Shown here one piece after another: positions 9,002 through 20,184 of a stretch of 64,000 nucleotides of DNA; position 1 is the stretch's first letter, and each line of letters starts with the position of its first letter. The translations under genes and the position numbers were made by a program. This DNA comes from Gammaproteobacteria bacterium (GTDB taxonomy: Bacteria > Pseudomonadota > Gammaproteobacteria > Pseudomonadales > Azotimanducaceae). Location: the NCBI GenBank assembly GCA_002725995.1, contig PBRQ01000037.1:54861-118860 (forward strand), given 5' to 3'. The notes beneath the pieces are model-generated. The model was not told the DNA's origin, did no database searches, and saw only the letters and a program-made list of their open reading frames with translations.

Positions 9002-10797
9002 GTGACGGCAAATAACGATGAGCAGGCTGGCGCCCAGAAGTATGATGAGACTATCCACGCATTGGAGAAGCTCATTGATGTAGGTATCAGTCTTTCGTCT
9101 GATACGAATAGTGTTGCCCTGACCGAGCATATCTTCCTCGAAGCTAAGAAATATCGCTATGCTGATGGTGCGTCACTCTATATTTGTGCGGATGATAATA
9201 TGCTCGAGTTCATTTCCATGCGCACTGATTCCCTCGGCATTGCTGGAAGTGGCACGACCGGGACCGACATTCCTCTACCTCATGTGAGTCTCTACAATGC
9301 AGATGGAACACCAAATAACAGGCAGGTAGCGAGCTATTTAGCGCTTAATGATGAAATCATCAGTATCGCGGATCTCTATGAGGATGATCAGTTCGATTTT
9401 AATGCTACCAAGGGGTTCGACGCATAAACGGGTTATCGCACCCTGTCTTTTCTTACTATCCCTTTGAAGAACACCAGCCAGAATGTCATCGGTGTGCTGC
9501 AATTGCTCAATGCCCTTGACCCGGAGACCGGGGAAGTGACGTCCTTCTCGGAAGAGACGATTCCCTACATCAGGTCACTTGCATCTCAGGCAGCTGTTGC
9601 AATAGAAAAGCAGCAACTTATGGATAATCAGAAGGAGCTGCTCGATTCTTTTATAAGGCTTATCGGGATGGCGGTCGATGCCAAATCCCGTTATACCGGT
9701 GGGTATTGCCAGCGGGTGCCGGAGTTGGCAAAAATGTTGAGGCGAGCAGCCTGTGAACAAACTGCTGGTGTATATGGTGACTTCGATCTGGACGAAGAAC
9801 GTTGGTATGAGTTTCACCTGGCTGCCTGGTTACATGATTGTGGAAAGGTCACGACGCCGGAGTATGTGGTTGATAAGGCAACTAAACTTGAGACGATCAC
9901 TGATAGAATCCATGAGGTACGTGCTCGTTTCGAGATTATGAAGCGAGATGAAACAATAAAATACCTGGAGGCAGTTATCGAAGGGAAAGATGACCCGCTT
10001 CGTCTGAAAAAGCAATTGGACGAAAAGCACAGAAAAGTGGATGCTGACTCCGCATTCCTTGCGGAGTCCAATATTGGATCAGAGAGTATGTCTGATGATG
10101 GCGCGGCGCGGGTCATGGAGATCTCCGAGATTGAATGGTACCGCACCATGGATAATCGGTTGGGGTTTCCGAGGCTGAACTGGAAAGGAAGAGGCGGTAG
10201 CCTGTTCAGTCCTTACCAGCTAGAGAGAAGATCCTAATGGACCGTGTTGATCATCTTATTGAACATGACATTGAGCTACACGCCGCTAGTCCCGACAATA
10301 CCCATAGTTTCAAAGTAGAAGTGCCGAAATACAAGTATAACCAGGGAGAAATACACAACCCGTGCATTAGGTTTGACACGCCGAATAACGAAGAAAGGTT
10401 CAAGATCAACGACCATATTATGTAGACGATAGTTATGCTTGAAGAGCGGAATTTTTCGGTTGGCTTGCGGAATGTGCCCCTGTATGTAGGCGGGCATCAT
10501 GAAAGAGTTGATGGCAGAGGTTACCCAAAGGGCGTTTCTGTCATGGAAATGTCAGTCCCCGCAAAGATCATTGCGATCGCCGATATTTATGAGGCGCTCA
10601 CCGCGGCGGACAGACTATATAAAGCCACAAAAACGCAGCAGGAGGCCATCTCCATCATGGCTGATATGGCAGCTAAGGGGCATATCGACCAGAACCTGTT
10701 CAAGCTCTTTGTCTCTTCTGGTGTGTATCAGGAGTACGCTGATCAATACCTGCAGGACTTTCAGGCTAAAGCAATTGATGCGTCCCAATACCTCTAG
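9002..10797 (+). pseudogene. GAF/HD-GYP phosphohydrolase gene, broken by three stops and a frameshift
   Basis: The track shows four short ORFs (9002-9427, 9464-10237, 10237-10425, 10435-10797) that together read as one protein: GAF sensor domain (ending near VAIEKQQ), then an HD-GYP domain with HLAAWLHDCGKVTTPEYVV and GGHHERVDGRGYP. Lesions seen: an in-frame TAA at 9425-9427 (FDA*TGYR), a one-base loss near 10166, an in-frame TAG at 10198-10200 in the restored frame, and an in-frame TAG at 10423-10425 (HIM*TIVML). The usual metal-ligand motif GGHCQRVP reads GGYCQRVP. An intact copy would be a cyclic-di-GMP phosphodiesterase-type signalling protein. The start is GTG 9002. Confidence 0.85.
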
Positions 10798-10809
10798 CTA
10801 ATCTGGGTA

Positions 10810-11976
10810 TCAGAGCTCTTCAACTAACGAACATATTATGTCGCATATCTGATCAGCTTCGTCATCAGAAATTATGAGTGGTGGCAGGAGTCTGATGACT
10901 TTCTCAGAAGTGACATTAATCAGAAGGCCGCGTTCACGTGCCTTGCCAACCAGTCCTGCACAGTTCTTATCCAGTTCGATGCCAAGCATAAGTCCCTTGC
11001 CGCGAATATCCATGACGTTATTCCGCCCACCCAGGCGGTTTTTGAAGTTCTCCTGCATGCGATCGCCTAGTTCCCGGGCGCGGTCAGCGAGGCTATTACT
11101 TTTTATCTGATCAACCACAGTAAGGCCTACGGAACAGGACAATGGATTGCCGCCGAAGGTGGAGCCATGATTTCCTGGCTTGAAGACTTCGGCTGCCTCT
11201 CCCCGAGCGAGACAAACGCCAATTGGAAGACCATTCGCCAGTCCCTTAGCAGTGGTAACCAGGTCGGGTAAAATACCTGACTGCTGATAGCAGAAATAGG
11301 TTCCTGTTCGGGCATTCCCTGACTGTACTTCATCGAGAATCAGCAACCACTCGTTTTTGTCACAGACTTCACGTAGTTCCTTGAGGTAGTTGTCATCGGG
11401 TACTCGTACTCCAGCTTCCCCCTGAATCGGTTCTACCATCACGGCGACAATATTGTTGCTGTTAGTTGCGATCTGCCTGACCGCCTCGGCATCGTTGAAA
11501 GGTACGCGCACGAACCCATTAACCAGTGGTTCAAACCCGGCATGCACCTTTCGGCTGCCCGTGGCAGTCAGGGTGGCGAGAGTTCGTCCATGGAATGAGG
11601 CATCAGTTACGATAATGGTTGGATTCTCTATACCGCGATGCTTCCCATATAGGCGCGCCACCTTTATGGCGCATTCATTTGCCTCAGCCCCCGAGTTGCC
11701 AAAAAACATGTTGTCCATGCCCGAAAGATCGGCCAGTGCCGCTGCCAGTTGTTCCTGCGCTGGGATGCGGTACAGATTGGATGTATGCAACAGCTCCGCA
11801 CCCTGGTCAGCCAGGGTTTTAGTGACCTCAGGGTTTGCATGTCCAAGGGCGACAACACCTAAGCCAGACAAGGCATCCAGGTAGCGGTTTCCCTTTTCAT
11901 CAATTAGCCACGCTCCGTCACCCTTTACGAAGGCGACATCCTGACGACCGTAAGTCTGCATCAATGGGTCTTTCAT
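10810..11976 (-). CDS. argD: Acetylornithine/succinyldiaminopimelate aminotransferase
   Basis: PLP-dependent class-III aminotransferase of 388 residues with the pocket motifs SGAEANECAIKVAR and ILDEVQSGNARTG, and the cofactor lysine in TTAKGLANGLPIG. The length matches ArgD, which works in arginine synthesis and often also in lysine synthesis. The track ORF starts at 12198, but ATG 11976 gives the family N-terminus (MKDPLMQTYGRQDVAFVKG), has AAAAGAAG just upstream, and leaves a gap to the divergent gene at 12065. The motif QSGNARTG has Asn where QSGMGRTG is more usual. Confidence 0.9.
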   Translation of the reverse strand: MKDPLMQTYGRQDVAFVKGDGAWLIDEKGNRYLDALSGLGVVALGHANPEVTKTLADQGAELLHTSNLYRIPAQEQLAAALADLSGMDNMFFGNSGAEANECAIKVARLYGKHRGIENPTIIVTDASFHGRTLATLTATGSRKVHAGFEPLVNGFVRVPFNDAEAVRQIATNSNNIVAVMVEPIQGEAGVRVPDDNYLKELREVCDKNEWLLILDEVQSGNARTGTYFCYQQSGILPDLVTTAKGLANGLPIGVCLARGEAAEVFKPGNHGSTFGGNPLSCSVGLTVVDQIKSNSLADRARELGDRMQENFKNRLGGRNNVMDIRGKGLMLGIELDKNCAGLVGKARERGLLINVTSEKVIRLLPPLIISDDEADQICDIICSLVEEL

Positions 11977-12064
11977 GCTTCTTTTCACCGGAAAAAGGGA
12001 GCGATGATAAACCAGTTTGGTTAAACTCGGTAGCCGATTTAACGATGCCTCGTAAACGCCATTT

Positions 12065-13603
12065 ATGTCCCCGATTGAACTTACCATCTTCATAAGCCGG
12101 GTTGAATCAATCTGCCAGGAGATGGGAGCCGTTCTGCGCCAGGCTGCATTTTCTCCAAATATCAAAGATCGGCTTGATTTTTCCTGTGCTCTGTTCAATG
12201 CATCAGGGGAACTCTTCGCGCAGGCTGCCCATATACCGGTTCATCTAGGAAGTATGGCGTACGCTATGCGGGATATCGTGACCGGCGTTGAGTGGCGGGC
12301 TGGAGATATCCTAGCGCTGAATGATCCGTTTCTGGGCGGCACTCACCTGCCGGATGTCACCCTCGTATCGCCGTTCTTCGTCGGAGGAAAATTGCTGGGG
12401 TTTGTCGCAAATCGTGCCCATCATGCGAATATTGGTGCCAGTAGCCCAGGCTCCATGCCCATTTCCACCAGGCTCGAAGAGGAAGGCCTGGTTATACCTC
12501 CGACGTTACTCGTTCAGGCGGGAACCCTTGTGGCATCGGAAATAGAAAAACTGGGTGGCCTACAGGGAGCAGACGTGATCGGGGATTTTGCTGCACAAAT
12601 GAGCGCTAACCGTGTTGGCGTCGAGCGTTTGTCAGATCTTGTCAAGAAAATGGGGTCTGCCAAGTTTGTCGATGGAGTCGATGAAATTAATGCCTATGGG
12701 GAGAGGCTGGCCAGGGCGGTATTAGCGACGATCCCTAAAGGCCGGTACGCCTATTCAGACCTGATGGACGATGATGGGTGTGGGACCGAAAATATTGTCA
12801 TCAAGGTAGCTGTTGTTGTTGAGGACAGTGGAATTACCGTCGATTTTGAGGGAACCTCTCGGCAGGTACAGGGCAATATCAACTGTCCCCTGTCCGTTGC
12901 TGCGGCAGCGGTGTTCTATTGTTTTAGGTGCCTTCTGCCGGAAAATACGCCTGCCTGCGCCGGGGTATTCAGTTTTATCAGCCTTCGGGTGCCGCTTGGG
13001 TCCCTGGTGAATGCAACACGGCCAGCTGCTACCGCAGCAGGAAATGTCGAGACTTCAATGCGAATAGTAGATGCAGTGTTGGGTGCCCTGTCATCTGCGA
13101 TACCCGATATCATCCCCGCCGCGAGTCAGGGAACCATGAACAATGTTGCTATGGGGAACCACGATCGTGTCCCCCCCTGGGACTACTACGAAACTATTGC
13201 TGGCGGGAGTGGTGCATCAATGGAAAGCCCGGGTGCCTCGGCCGTGCAAACCCATATGACGAATACCCTGAATACCCCTATTGAAAGTCTTGAGATGCAC
13301 TATCCGCTGCGCATTCGCAGCTACGCGTTGAGGCGCGGATCAGGGGGGAAGGGGCGTTGTGATGGTGGAGACGGGTTAGTTCGAGAGTTTGAATTTCTCG
13401 AGCCGGCGGAAGTGACTTTGATAACTGAACGTCGGACGACGGTACCCTGGCCGCTGGATCATGCTGCCCCTGGTGAGTCCGGCCTGAATTCGCTTGATGG
13501 TGAGCCGCTGCCCGGCAAATGCCAGTTGAAGGTCACGCCAGGGCAGGTGCTGAAGGTAGAAACACCAGGTGGCGGCGGTTTTGGTCGTGGCACCCCTTTG
13601 TAG
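12065..13603 (+). CDS. Hydantoinase B/oxoprolinase family protein
   Basis: This 512-residue protein belongs to the HyuB/oxoprolinase beta family: N-terminal MGAVLRQAAFSPNIKDRLDFSCA, the motif AAHIPVHLGSM, LNDPFLGGTHLPDVT, and the Gly-rich C-terminus TPGGGGFGRG. Members usually work with an ATP-binding HyuA partner on cyclic amides such as hydantoins or 5-oxoproline. No HyuA gene lies on either side, as argD is divergent upstream and grxD is downstream. The substrate is therefore unknown. Confidence 0.88.
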   Translation: MSPIELTIFISRVESICQEMGAVLRQAAFSPNIKDRLDFSCALFNASGELFAQAAHIPVHLGSMAYAMRDIVTGVEWRAGDILALNDPFLGGTHLPDVTLVSPFFVGGKLLGFVANRAHHANIGASSPGSMPISTRLEEEGLVIPPTLLVQAGTLVASEIEKLGGLQGADVIGDFAAQMSANRVGVERLSDLVKKMGSAKFVDGVDEINAYGERLARAVLATIPKGRYAYSDLMDDDGCGTENIVIKVAVVVEDSGITVDFEGTSRQVQGNINCPLSVAAAAVFYCFRCLLPENTPACAGVFSFISLRVPLGSLVNATRPAATAAGNVETSMRIVDAVLGALSSAIPDIIPAASQGTMNNVAMGNHDRVPPWDYYETIAGGSGASMESPGASAVQTHMTNTLNTPIESLEMHYPLRIRSYALRRGSGGKGRCDGGDGLVREFEFLEPAEVTLITERRTTVPWPLDHAAPGESGLNSLDGEPLPGKCQLKVTPGQVLKVETPGGGGFGRGTPL

Positions 13604-13735
13604 GTCCAGGTGGACGTTGAATCACCCGTGTGCTGTATTTCCACTAGCACTTTCAGTCATGTAATCGAGAAAATTTCAGCAAAAGGCGTTACCATTGTCC
13701 GTTCTTTCTTTTAGTCATATTTGGACAATAATCTA

Positions 13736-14059
13736 ATGGATATCATGGAAACCATCAAAGAGCAGATTGAGAGCAATCCAATCCTCATCTATATGAAAGG
13801 GTCTCCGGACCAACCTCAGTGTGGATTTTCGGCAAAGTCGAGCCAGATTCTTATGTCGTATGGTGAGAGATTTTCATATATCGATATACTGGCCAATCCG
13901 GAAATTCGGGCAAATCTGCCAAAGCATTCCGACTGGCCGACCTTCCCTCAACTATTTATTGAAGGCGAGCTGGTTGGTGGCTGTGACATCATCACAGAGA
14001 TGTATGAGAGCGGAGAATTAGAGCCCATGATCAAGGGCGCCGCGGAAGATACTGCCTAA
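13736..14059 (+). CDS. grxD: Monothiol glutaredoxin, Grx4 family
   Basis: This 107-residue protein has the monothiol active site CGFS in QCGFSAKSSQ, the WPTFPQLFIEGELVGGCDI stretch that binds glutathione, and MKGSPDQPQ before the cysteine. Grx4 proteins bind a glutathione-ligated [2Fe-2S] cluster and pass it to Fe-S targets. The track start is TTG 13721. ATG 13736 (MDIMETIKEQIESNP) aligns better with the family N-terminus, and ATG 13745 is another possibility. Confidence 0.95.
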   Translation: MDIMETIKEQIESNPILIYMKGSPDQPQCGFSAKSSQILMSYGERFSYIDILANPEIRANLPKHSDWPTFPQLFIEGELVGGCDIITEMYESGELEPMIKGAAEDTA

Positions 14060-14201
14060 CACTGGTTCTCACGAGTTACCCTGGCTAATTCCCGTTTTAT
14101 AATATTGAGCAGGTTGTTCCTTACCAAACAGCTATTTGTACAGGCTAGCGGTCTCTGTGTTTCGTGATTTTGGTTCAGAATACACAATTTACTAACAGTA
14201 G

Positions 14202-14816
14202 CTAGTTATTTAGCTGTCGCCACGTATTGACGATACTGCAAAATATTTCAACGGTCTTGTCACAATCGTAGCGGGCCGAATGTGCTTCTTCCGACTCAAA
14301 CTCGATACCGGCTGCGGCGCAGGCACGTGCCAGAACCGTTTGGCCATATGCGAGCCCACATAGGGTGGCCGTATCAAATGATGAGAATGGGTGGAATGGA
14401 TTGCGCTTGAGATTACAGCGCTCGGCGGCACGATTCATGAAACTCTGATCAAAAGAAGCGTTGTGGGCGACCATGATGGCGCGGTTGCAGCCCGTTCGTT
14501 TGATCTCTGTGCGGATGGCCCTGAAGATCTCGCCCAGGGCGTCTGACTCCGGCACGGCCATGCGCATCGGACTAAAGGGGTCTATCCCGGTAAATTCGAG
14601 AGAGGCTTGTTCCAGGTTTGCACCTTCGAAGGGTTCAACGTTGAAAAAAAAACGCTCTCCCGGAACCAGCAGACCTGAGTCATTCATGGTGATAATAACA
14701 GCAGCACATTCCAGTAAAGCGTCCGTCTCGCAGTTAAAACCGCTGGTTTCTAGATCCACGACAACTGGCAGGTAGCCGCGGAATCGATGGGCAATGGGTA
14801 GTTTGTCTGCGCTCAA
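14202..14816 (-). CDS. rnt: Ribonuclease T
   Basis: DEDD-family 3'-5' exoribonuclease of 204 residues. The ExoI motif [10 protein letters not shown], the ExoII region [20 protein letters not shown] and the ExoIII region [14 protein letters not shown] are all visible. RNase T trims the CCA end of tRNA and matures 5S and 23S rRNA 3' ends. Its start overlaps the pyrC stop by four bases (14813-14816), an order also known from Pseudomonas, so it is read as the second gene of a pyrC-rnt unit. Confidence 0.95.
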   Translation of the reverse strand: MSADKLPIAHRFRGYLPVVVDLETSGFNCETDALLECAAVIITMNDSGLLVPGERFFFNVEPFEGANLEQASLEFTGIDPFSPMRMAVPESDALGEIFRAIRTEIKRTGCNRAIMVAHNASFDQSFMNRAAERCNLKRNPFHPFSSFDTATLCGLAYGQTVLARACAAAGIEFESEEAHSARYDCDKTVEIFCSIVNTWRQLNN

Positions 14817-15862
14817 TCTGTATCCTTATTGGTTATTGACCAGTGAACTTGCTCTCCGGCTCTTACGGGGATCAGCTCATCCGGACCGAATGATGTGGTT
14901 TGCGGAATATCCCAACCCTGTTCGCTCAGGGTAATTGTGTCGGTATTTCTTGGTAGCCCATAGAAGTCTGGTCCGTGGTGGCTTGCGAAAGTTTCTAGCA
15001 TTTCAAGCCTGCCGGCAGAATCAAATGCTTCTGCATAAAGTTCAATTGCAGCATGAGCAGTGTAGATTCCGGCCGCACAGCCACAGGCGTTTTCCTTTTT
15101 TCCGCGCGGGTGAGGCGCTGAGTCGGTACCAAGGAAAAATTTCTGATTGCTCGAAGTGGCAGCAGCCAGCAAGGCTTGCTGGTGCTCGCTTCGCTTGAGT
15201 AGGGGCAGGCAATAGTAAATGGGTTTTAGACCCTGGGCTAGGAGGTCGTTTCGGCTGAACAGAAGGTGGTGGGCGGTAATTGTTGCGCCAACAAGATCCG
15301 GTGTCTGCCGTACAAAGTCCACCGCTTCTTTGGTGGTAATGTGTTCGAATACAATTTTCAGTTCGGGGAATGTATTTACAATTGGTTGGAGCTGTTGCTC
15401 AATAAATACCGCCTCGCGATCAAAGATGTCGACTGCTTCATCTGTGGCCTCTCCGTGAATAGCCAGGGGCATACCGTGTTTCTGCATGGCTTCAAAAGTG
15501 GGATACAGGCTCTCAATTGATCTGATACCCCCTTCAGAGTTGGTGGTGGCTCCCGCAGGGTAGAGCTTGAAGGCCAGGATGAACTCAGATTTGGCAGCCT
15601 GTGCGATCGTGTCTTCGCTTGTATCGCTGGTGAGGAAAAGAGCCATCATCGGAAAAAAACAGGAATCGGCTGGAATTAGCGACATGATTTGATCCCTATA
15701 TGCTGCTACCTGATCCACATCGGAAATCGGTGGAACCAGGTTAGGCATTACGAGTGCGCGTCCGAAGTAGCGACTGATATCACGTACGGTCATGGGTAGA
15801 TAATCACCATCCCTCAGGTGAACGTGCCAGTCGTCTGGGCGGGTGATCGTCAGGGTGCGCAT
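14813..15862 (-). CDS. pyrC: Dihydroorotase
   Basis: This 349-residue class-II dihydroorotase of the pyrimidine pathway interconverts carbamoyl-aspartate and dihydroorotate. The metal ligands are in [14 protein letters not shown], the carboxylated lysine is in [13 protein letters not shown], and later ligands are in IHGE and FEHITT. The track ORF begins at 15964, but ATG 15862 gives the family start [19 protein letters not shown] and the usual length. It is divergent from argG, with 171 bp between the two starts. Confidence 0.96.
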   Translation of the reverse strand: MRTLTITRPDDWHVHLRDGDYLPMTVRDISRYFGRALVMPNLVPPISDVDQVAAYRDQIMSLIPADSCFFPMMALFLTSDTSEDTIAQAAKSEFILAFKLYPAGATTNSEGGIRSIESLYPTFEAMQKHGMPLAIHGEATDEAVDIFDREAVFIEQQLQPIVNTFPELKIVFEHITTKEAVDFVRQTPDLVGATITAHHLLFSRNDLLAQGLKPIYYCLPLLKRSEHQQALLAAATSSNQKFFLGTDSAPHPRGKKENACGCAAGIYTAHAAIELYAEAFDSAGRLEMLETFASHHGPDFYGLPRNTDTITLSEQGWDIPQTTSFGPDELIPVRAGEQVHWSITNKDTD

Positions 15863-16033
15863 GATCAGCACTATAACATTTCTGGGTATTCGTTTTTCTA
15901 CGCACCTCCTTGCCGGCGCCGATAGGCTGGTGGTCACAATCTCTTGCTGTGCAGTAGTCTGCACAGGGCCAAAGATGTACTATAGCGCCCTTTATTTTTA
16001 TGCTCTAGGTACTAGGTAGAAGGGAAGCGGAAG

Positions 16034-17254
16034 ATGAGTGAAATCGACAAGGTGGTTTTGAGTTATTCCGGTGGGTTGGATACGTCTGTGATCCTAAAGT
16101 GGTTACAGGAGACCTATAACTGTGAGGTCGTGACCTATACTGCTGACCTGGGTCAAGAGGAGGAACTGGAATCTGCTCGAGAGAAGGCCGCTAGTATGGG
16201 TGTGAAGGAAATCTATATTGATGACGTGCGCGAAGAGTTTGTCCGAGATTTCGTATTCCCCATGTTTCGCTGTAACACCATCTATGAAGGCGAATATCTG
16301 TTGGGGACTAGCATCGCCCGGCCCTTGATCGCGAAGCGGCTGATTGATATTTCAAATGAAACCGGCGCCCAGGCAATCGCACATGGTGCGACGGGCAAGG
16401 GTAACGATCAGGTGAGGTTTGAAATGGGCGCCTATGCGTTGAGACCGGATATTCGTGTTATAGCGCCCTGGCGTGAGTGGGGTCTGAGCTCTCGTGAATC
16501 ATTGATGGCATTCTGTGAAAAGCATCAGATTAAGGTTGACCAGAAGCATGAGGGTGAAAAGTCTCCCTATTCCATGGATGCCAACCTGCTGCATATTTCT
16601 TATGAGGGTGGGATTCTGGAAGATCCAAATGCGGAGCCGGAAGAGTCCATGTGGCTCTGGACCGTGTCACCCGAGGCAGCGCCGGATAAAGTGACCTATG
16701 TTGAGTTGACCTATCAGGCTGGAGACGTTACTAAGGTTGATGGTATTGCCATGACTCCTGCTGAAGTGCTGGCGCACCTTAATAAGCTTGGTGGTGAAAA
16801 TGGCATCGGCAGGGTTGATATTGTTGAAAACAGATATGTTGGTATGAAGGCGCGTGGATGTTATGAAACACCTGGTGGCACGATACTGCTGAAGGGGCAT
16901 CGCGCTATCGAATCGATCACACTTGATCGTGAATTAGCCCACCTGAAAGACGAATTGATGCCACGTTATGCGAGCCTTGTTTACAATGGGTACTGGTGGT
17001 CGGCCGAGCGAAAAGCCATGCAGGCACTGATTGATGATTCGCAGCAATATGTTAATGGCACTGCCAGGCTGAAACTATACAAGGGTAGTGTCACAGTGGT
17101 AGGGCGTGAATCAACGAGTGATAGTCTGTACGACGGTGATGTGGTGACCTTTGAGGATGATGCGGGTGCCTATGATCAAAAAGATGCTGAGGGTTTTATC
17201 AAGCTGAACGCATTACGTTTGAAAATCGAAAGCAAGAAAGGCAGAAAGTTTTAG
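16034..17254 (+). CDS. argG: Argininosuccinate synthase
   Basis: This 406-residue enzyme has the ATP-binding N-type PP-loop [15 protein letters not shown], the citrulline/aspartate-binding stretch [13 protein letters not shown] and [18 protein letters not shown]. It joins citrulline and aspartate in arginine synthesis. A strong purine-rich Shine-Dalgarno (AAGGGAAGCGGAAG) precedes ATG 16034. It converges on nth with only five bases between stops. Confidence 0.97.
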   Translation: MSEIDKVVLSYSGGLDTSVILKWLQETYNCEVVTYTADLGQEEELESAREKAASMGVKEIYIDDVREEFVRDFVFPMFRCNTIYEGEYLLGTSIARPLIAKRLIDISNETGAQAIAHGATGKGNDQVRFEMGAYALRPDIRVIAPWREWGLSSRESLMAFCEKHQIKVDQKHEGEKSPYSMDANLLHISYEGGILEDPNAEPEESMWLWTVSPEAAPDKVTYVELTYQAGDVTKVDGIAMTPAEVLAHLNKLGGENGIGRVDIVENRYVGMKARGCYETPGGTILLKGHRAIESITLDRELAHLKDELMPRYASLVYNGYWWSAERKAMQALIDDSQQYVNGTARLKLYKGSVTVVGRESTSDSLYDGDVVTFEDDAGAYDQKDAEGFIKLNALRLKIESKKGRKF

Positions 17255-17259
17255 GTGGG

Positions 17260-17904
17260 TTAGTCTTCCAGGTCCGTCTTCTTGGATTTATACTCACACT
17301 GATCGTATACCACACACGCGCCACACCTGGGGCTGCGTGCGACACACACGTACCGGCCATGTAGGATCAGCCAGTGATGCGCGTCCTGAATAAATTCATC
17401 CGGAATAACCTTTAGCAGTTTCTGCTCCACCTGCAGTACGGTCTTTCCCGGCGCAAACCTGGTTCGATTGGATACTCGGTAAATATGTGTGTCCACTGCC
17501 ATGGTGGGCTCACCGAACGCGGTGTTCAGTACCACATTTGTTGTTTTTCTCCCCACGCCAGCGAGTTGTTCGAGTTCCTTTCGTGTCTGTGGTACCTCGG
17601 ACTGGTGCTGATCGATAAGCATTTTGCAGGTCCTGATGATATTGCGCGCCTTGGTATTGAACAAGCCGATTGTTTTGATGTATCGCTTTAAGTTGGTTTC
17701 ACCTAGTGCGTAAATGGACTCCGGCGTGTTGGCGACCGCATAAAGTTCCTTTGTTGCCTTATTTACACTCACATCAGTTGCTTGAGCGGAAAGAATCACA
17801 GCAATAAGAAGCTCAAATGTTGATTCGTATTGCAGTTCCGTCCTTGGTGTTGGATTTTCCTGCCGTAGCCTGCACAGGAACTGGTATCTTTTTTCAGTAT
17901 TCAT
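17260..17904 (-). CDS. nth: Endonuclease III (DNA glycosylase/AP lyase)
   Basis: This 214-residue base-excision repair enzyme has the helix-hairpin-helix and catalytic region LAGVGRKTTNVVLNTAFGE, with the catalytic Lys, the Asp in MAVDTHIYRVSNR, and a C-terminal [4Fe-4S] site C-x6-C-x2-C-x5-C (CVARSPRCGACVVYDQC). It removes oxidised pyrimidines and nicks at the abasic site. It stands between convergent argG and the co-directional metG. Confidence 0.96.
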   Translation of the reverse strand: MNTEKRYQFLCRLRQENPTPRTELQYESTFELLIAVILSAQATDVSVNKATKELYAVANTPESIYALGETNLKRYIKTIGLFNTKARNIIRTCKMLIDQHQSEVPQTRKELEQLAGVGRKTTNVVLNTAFGEPTMAVDTHIYRVSNRTRFAPGKTVLQVEQKLLKVIPDEFIQDAHHWLILHGRYVCVARSPRCGACVVYDQCEYKSKKTDLED

Positions 17905-18006
17905 GGTGAAAACACCCTGTTCAAAATCAAGGTGTACAGTTGGGGTCGAGCAGTTGAGGGATTGGGCGTTGGTAAAACATGCCTGGCTGCCATCAATCAG
18001 ATATTC

Positions 18007-20022
18007 TCAGGTAACCTTCATGCCGGGCTCAGAACCATCATCGGGTTCCAGGAGGTAGATTTCCTTGCCCCCCGGCCCCGCCGCAAGGACCATGCCCTCT
18101 GACAGTCCAAATTTCATTTTACGGGCTTTTAGGTTGGCAACCATCACTGTCAACCTACCGATGAGGTCGTCTGGTTTATAGGCAGCCTTAATGCCAGCAA
18201 ATACTGTGCGCTGTCCTGTGCCAATATCCAATGTCAGTTTGAGCAACTTGTCAGCACCTTCTACATGTTCAGCATTCGTAATTCTGGCGACGCGCAGATC
18301 TACCTTGGCAAAATCATCAAACTCGATTTCACCAGCGATAGGGTCTGAATCCTCTATTGCTTCCTCGTTGTCTACAGCAGTGCTTTCGCGACCAGCCTCA
18401 ATCATGGCGGCTACGGTTTTCCCCTCGACGCGTACTATCAATGGTTTAAACCTGTTGATCTGGTGATTAAGTAAATTGATATCCAGGCTGTTCCAATGGA
18501 GGGGACTAATGTTTAGAAAGGTCTCCGTATTACTGGCTAAATCCGGCAATACTGGCTTCAAGTAGGTAATGATTATGCGGAACAGGTTTATACCGTCGGA
18601 GCAGATCTGCTGCACTAGGTCCCGGTTGCCGTCATCCTTAATCAGTGCCCAGGGTTTGTTTTCAGCGATAAACTGGTTCGCCTTATCCGCCATCGCCATG
18701 ATTTCGCGGATGGCCTTTCCATAGTCACCGTTTTCATAGTGGCTGGCGATGTCAAATTGTTGCCCGGCAAATTCATCAATCAGGTGATTGGAAGTCTGTG
18801 CCGCAAGTTTGCCGTCAAATTGCTTATTAATGAAACCGGCACAGCGGCTGGCAATATTGACGACCTTGCCCACCAGGTCTGAATTGACGCGTTGTATAAA
18901 ATCATCGAGGTTGATATCCAGATCATCTACGCTGCCGTTTAATTTAGCGGCGAAATAATAGCGGAGATACTCCGGCTGCAGAAAATCGAGGTAGGTCCGG
19001 GCATTGATAAAGGTACCGCGAGACTTGGACATCTTCTGCCCATCCACAGTGACAAAGCCATGGGCGTGAATCTTTGTTGGCGTCCTGAACCCTGAAGTGA
19101 TTAGCATCGCCGGCCAGAACAGGGCATGGAAGTTAATGATATCCTTGCCGATAAAGTGATGTACCTCGCACTCACTGTCTGAACTCCAAAAATCGTCAAA
19201 ATCGAGATTTTCGGTCTGGTCGCAGTGGTTTTGGAAGCTAGCCATATAGCCGATTGGTGCATCCAGCCAGACGTAGAAGAATTTATCGGGTTCACCGGGA
19301 ATTTCGAAGCCGAAATAGGGCGCGTCGCGGCTTATATCCCAGTCATGTAATCCGGCATCAAGCCACTCAGCTAGCTTGTTGGCAACCTGTTCCTGGAGAG
19401 TGCCGCTGCGAGTCCACTCCCGCAGGTAATCGGAGAAATTCGACAAGGAGAAGAAAAAGTGGGTGGACTCCTTCAGCACCGGTTTAGCACCGGAGATTTT
19501 GGAGATGGGGTTGATCAGGTCGGTGGCATCGTATGTTGCTCCACATGCCTCACAGTTATCACCATACTGACCTTCGGCCTTACATTTTGGACATGCGCCG
19601 ACAATGAACCTGTCTGCCAGAAATAGTTCCTTTTCAGGGTCAAAGAGCTGGTCGACGGATTTGACATTTATCTGGTCGGCTTCCTTCAGGCGGTTGTAGA
19701 TAAGCGACGAGTAGGACTGATTTTCCTCGGAGTGGGTGGAATAGTAGTTGTCGTGGCTTATCAGGAAGTCCTGAAAATCTAATTCATGTTCCGCCTGTAT
19801 TCTGGTTATGAACTCCTCGGGTGTAATCTTGAGTTCCTCGGCTTTAAGCATTGTGGCCGTGCCGTGAGTATCATCTGCGCACACATAAATGCACTGGTGG
19901 CCCTTCAGGCGCTGAAATCGAACCCAGATGTCAGTCTGAATATGTTCCATCAGGTGCCCGAGGTGGATGGAACCATTGGCATTTGGCAAGGCGCTTGTGA
20001 CCAGAATTCGACGTTTTGACAT
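18007..20022 (-). CDS. metG: Methionyl-tRNA synthetase
   Basis: This 671-residue class-I synthetase has the HIGH-type motif HLGH ([10 protein letters not shown]), the zinc-binding knuckle [17 protein letters not shown] (about 145-161), KMSKS in [10 protein letters not shown], and a C-terminal EMAP/Trbp tRNA-binding and dimerisation domain (about 570-671, [11 protein letters not shown]). It charges initiator and elongator tRNAs with methionine. It is divergent from the Mrp/ApbC gene, the arrangement known from E. coli and Pseudomonas. Confidence 0.97.
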   Translation of the reverse strand: MSKRRILVTSALPNANGSIHLGHLMEHIQTDIWVRFQRLKGHQCIYVCADDTHGTATMLKAEELKITPEEFITRIQAEHELDFQDFLISHDNYYSTHSEENQSYSSLIYNRLKEADQINVKSVDQLFDPEKELFLADRFIVGACPKCKAEGQYGDNCEACGATYDATDLINPISKISGAKPVLKESTHFFFSLSNFSDYLREWTRSGTLQEQVANKLAEWLDAGLHDWDISRDAPYFGFEIPGEPDKFFYVWLDAPIGYMASFQNHCDQTENLDFDDFWSSDSECEVHHFIGKDIINFHALFWPAMLITSGFRTPTKIHAHGFVTVDGQKMSKSRGTFINARTYLDFLQPEYLRYYFAAKLNGSVDDLDINLDDFIQRVNSDLVGKVVNIASRCAGFINKQFDGKLAAQTSNHLIDEFAGQQFDIASHYENGDYGKAIREIMAMADKANQFIAENKPWALIKDDGNRDLVQQICSDGINLFRIIITYLKPVLPDLASNTETFLNISPLHWNSLDINLLNHQINRFKPLIVRVEGKTVAAMIEAGRESTAVDNEEAIEDSDPIAGEIEFDDFAKVDLRVARITNAEHVEGADKLLKLTLDIGTGQRTVFAGIKAAYKPDDLIGRLTVMVANLKARKMKFGLSEGMVLAAGPGGKEIYLLEPDDGSEPGMKVT

Positions 20023-20184
20023 GTGGAACTGCTTGTTGATTAGGGCGGGATTCAGGGGTGTTAAATATATAGAGGTAGCCGCCGGATTTCACCTGAAATA
20101 TGCTGGCAAAATGGAATAGAAGATTGACCGGGATCAACATACGTGTGAGGCTAGCGCGCTATTTGAAGTTGAGAGGGTTAAAAA

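Noticed and set aside
9425-10425. Stop-codon reassignment or readthrough (TAA/TAG as Gln) to explain the HD-GYP gene.
   Set aside because: Neighbouring genes end normally at TAA and TAG, and the gene also has a frameshift and a lost metal ligand, so decay is the simpler reading.
10810-12198. Long argD ORF starting at 12198.
   Set aside because: It adds 74 residues without family similarity and overlaps the divergent gene. ATG 11976 has a ribosome site and the right N-terminus.
14060-14201. Rho-independent terminator between convergent grxD and rnt.
   Set aside because: No stable GC-rich stem followed by a T-run was found on either strand.
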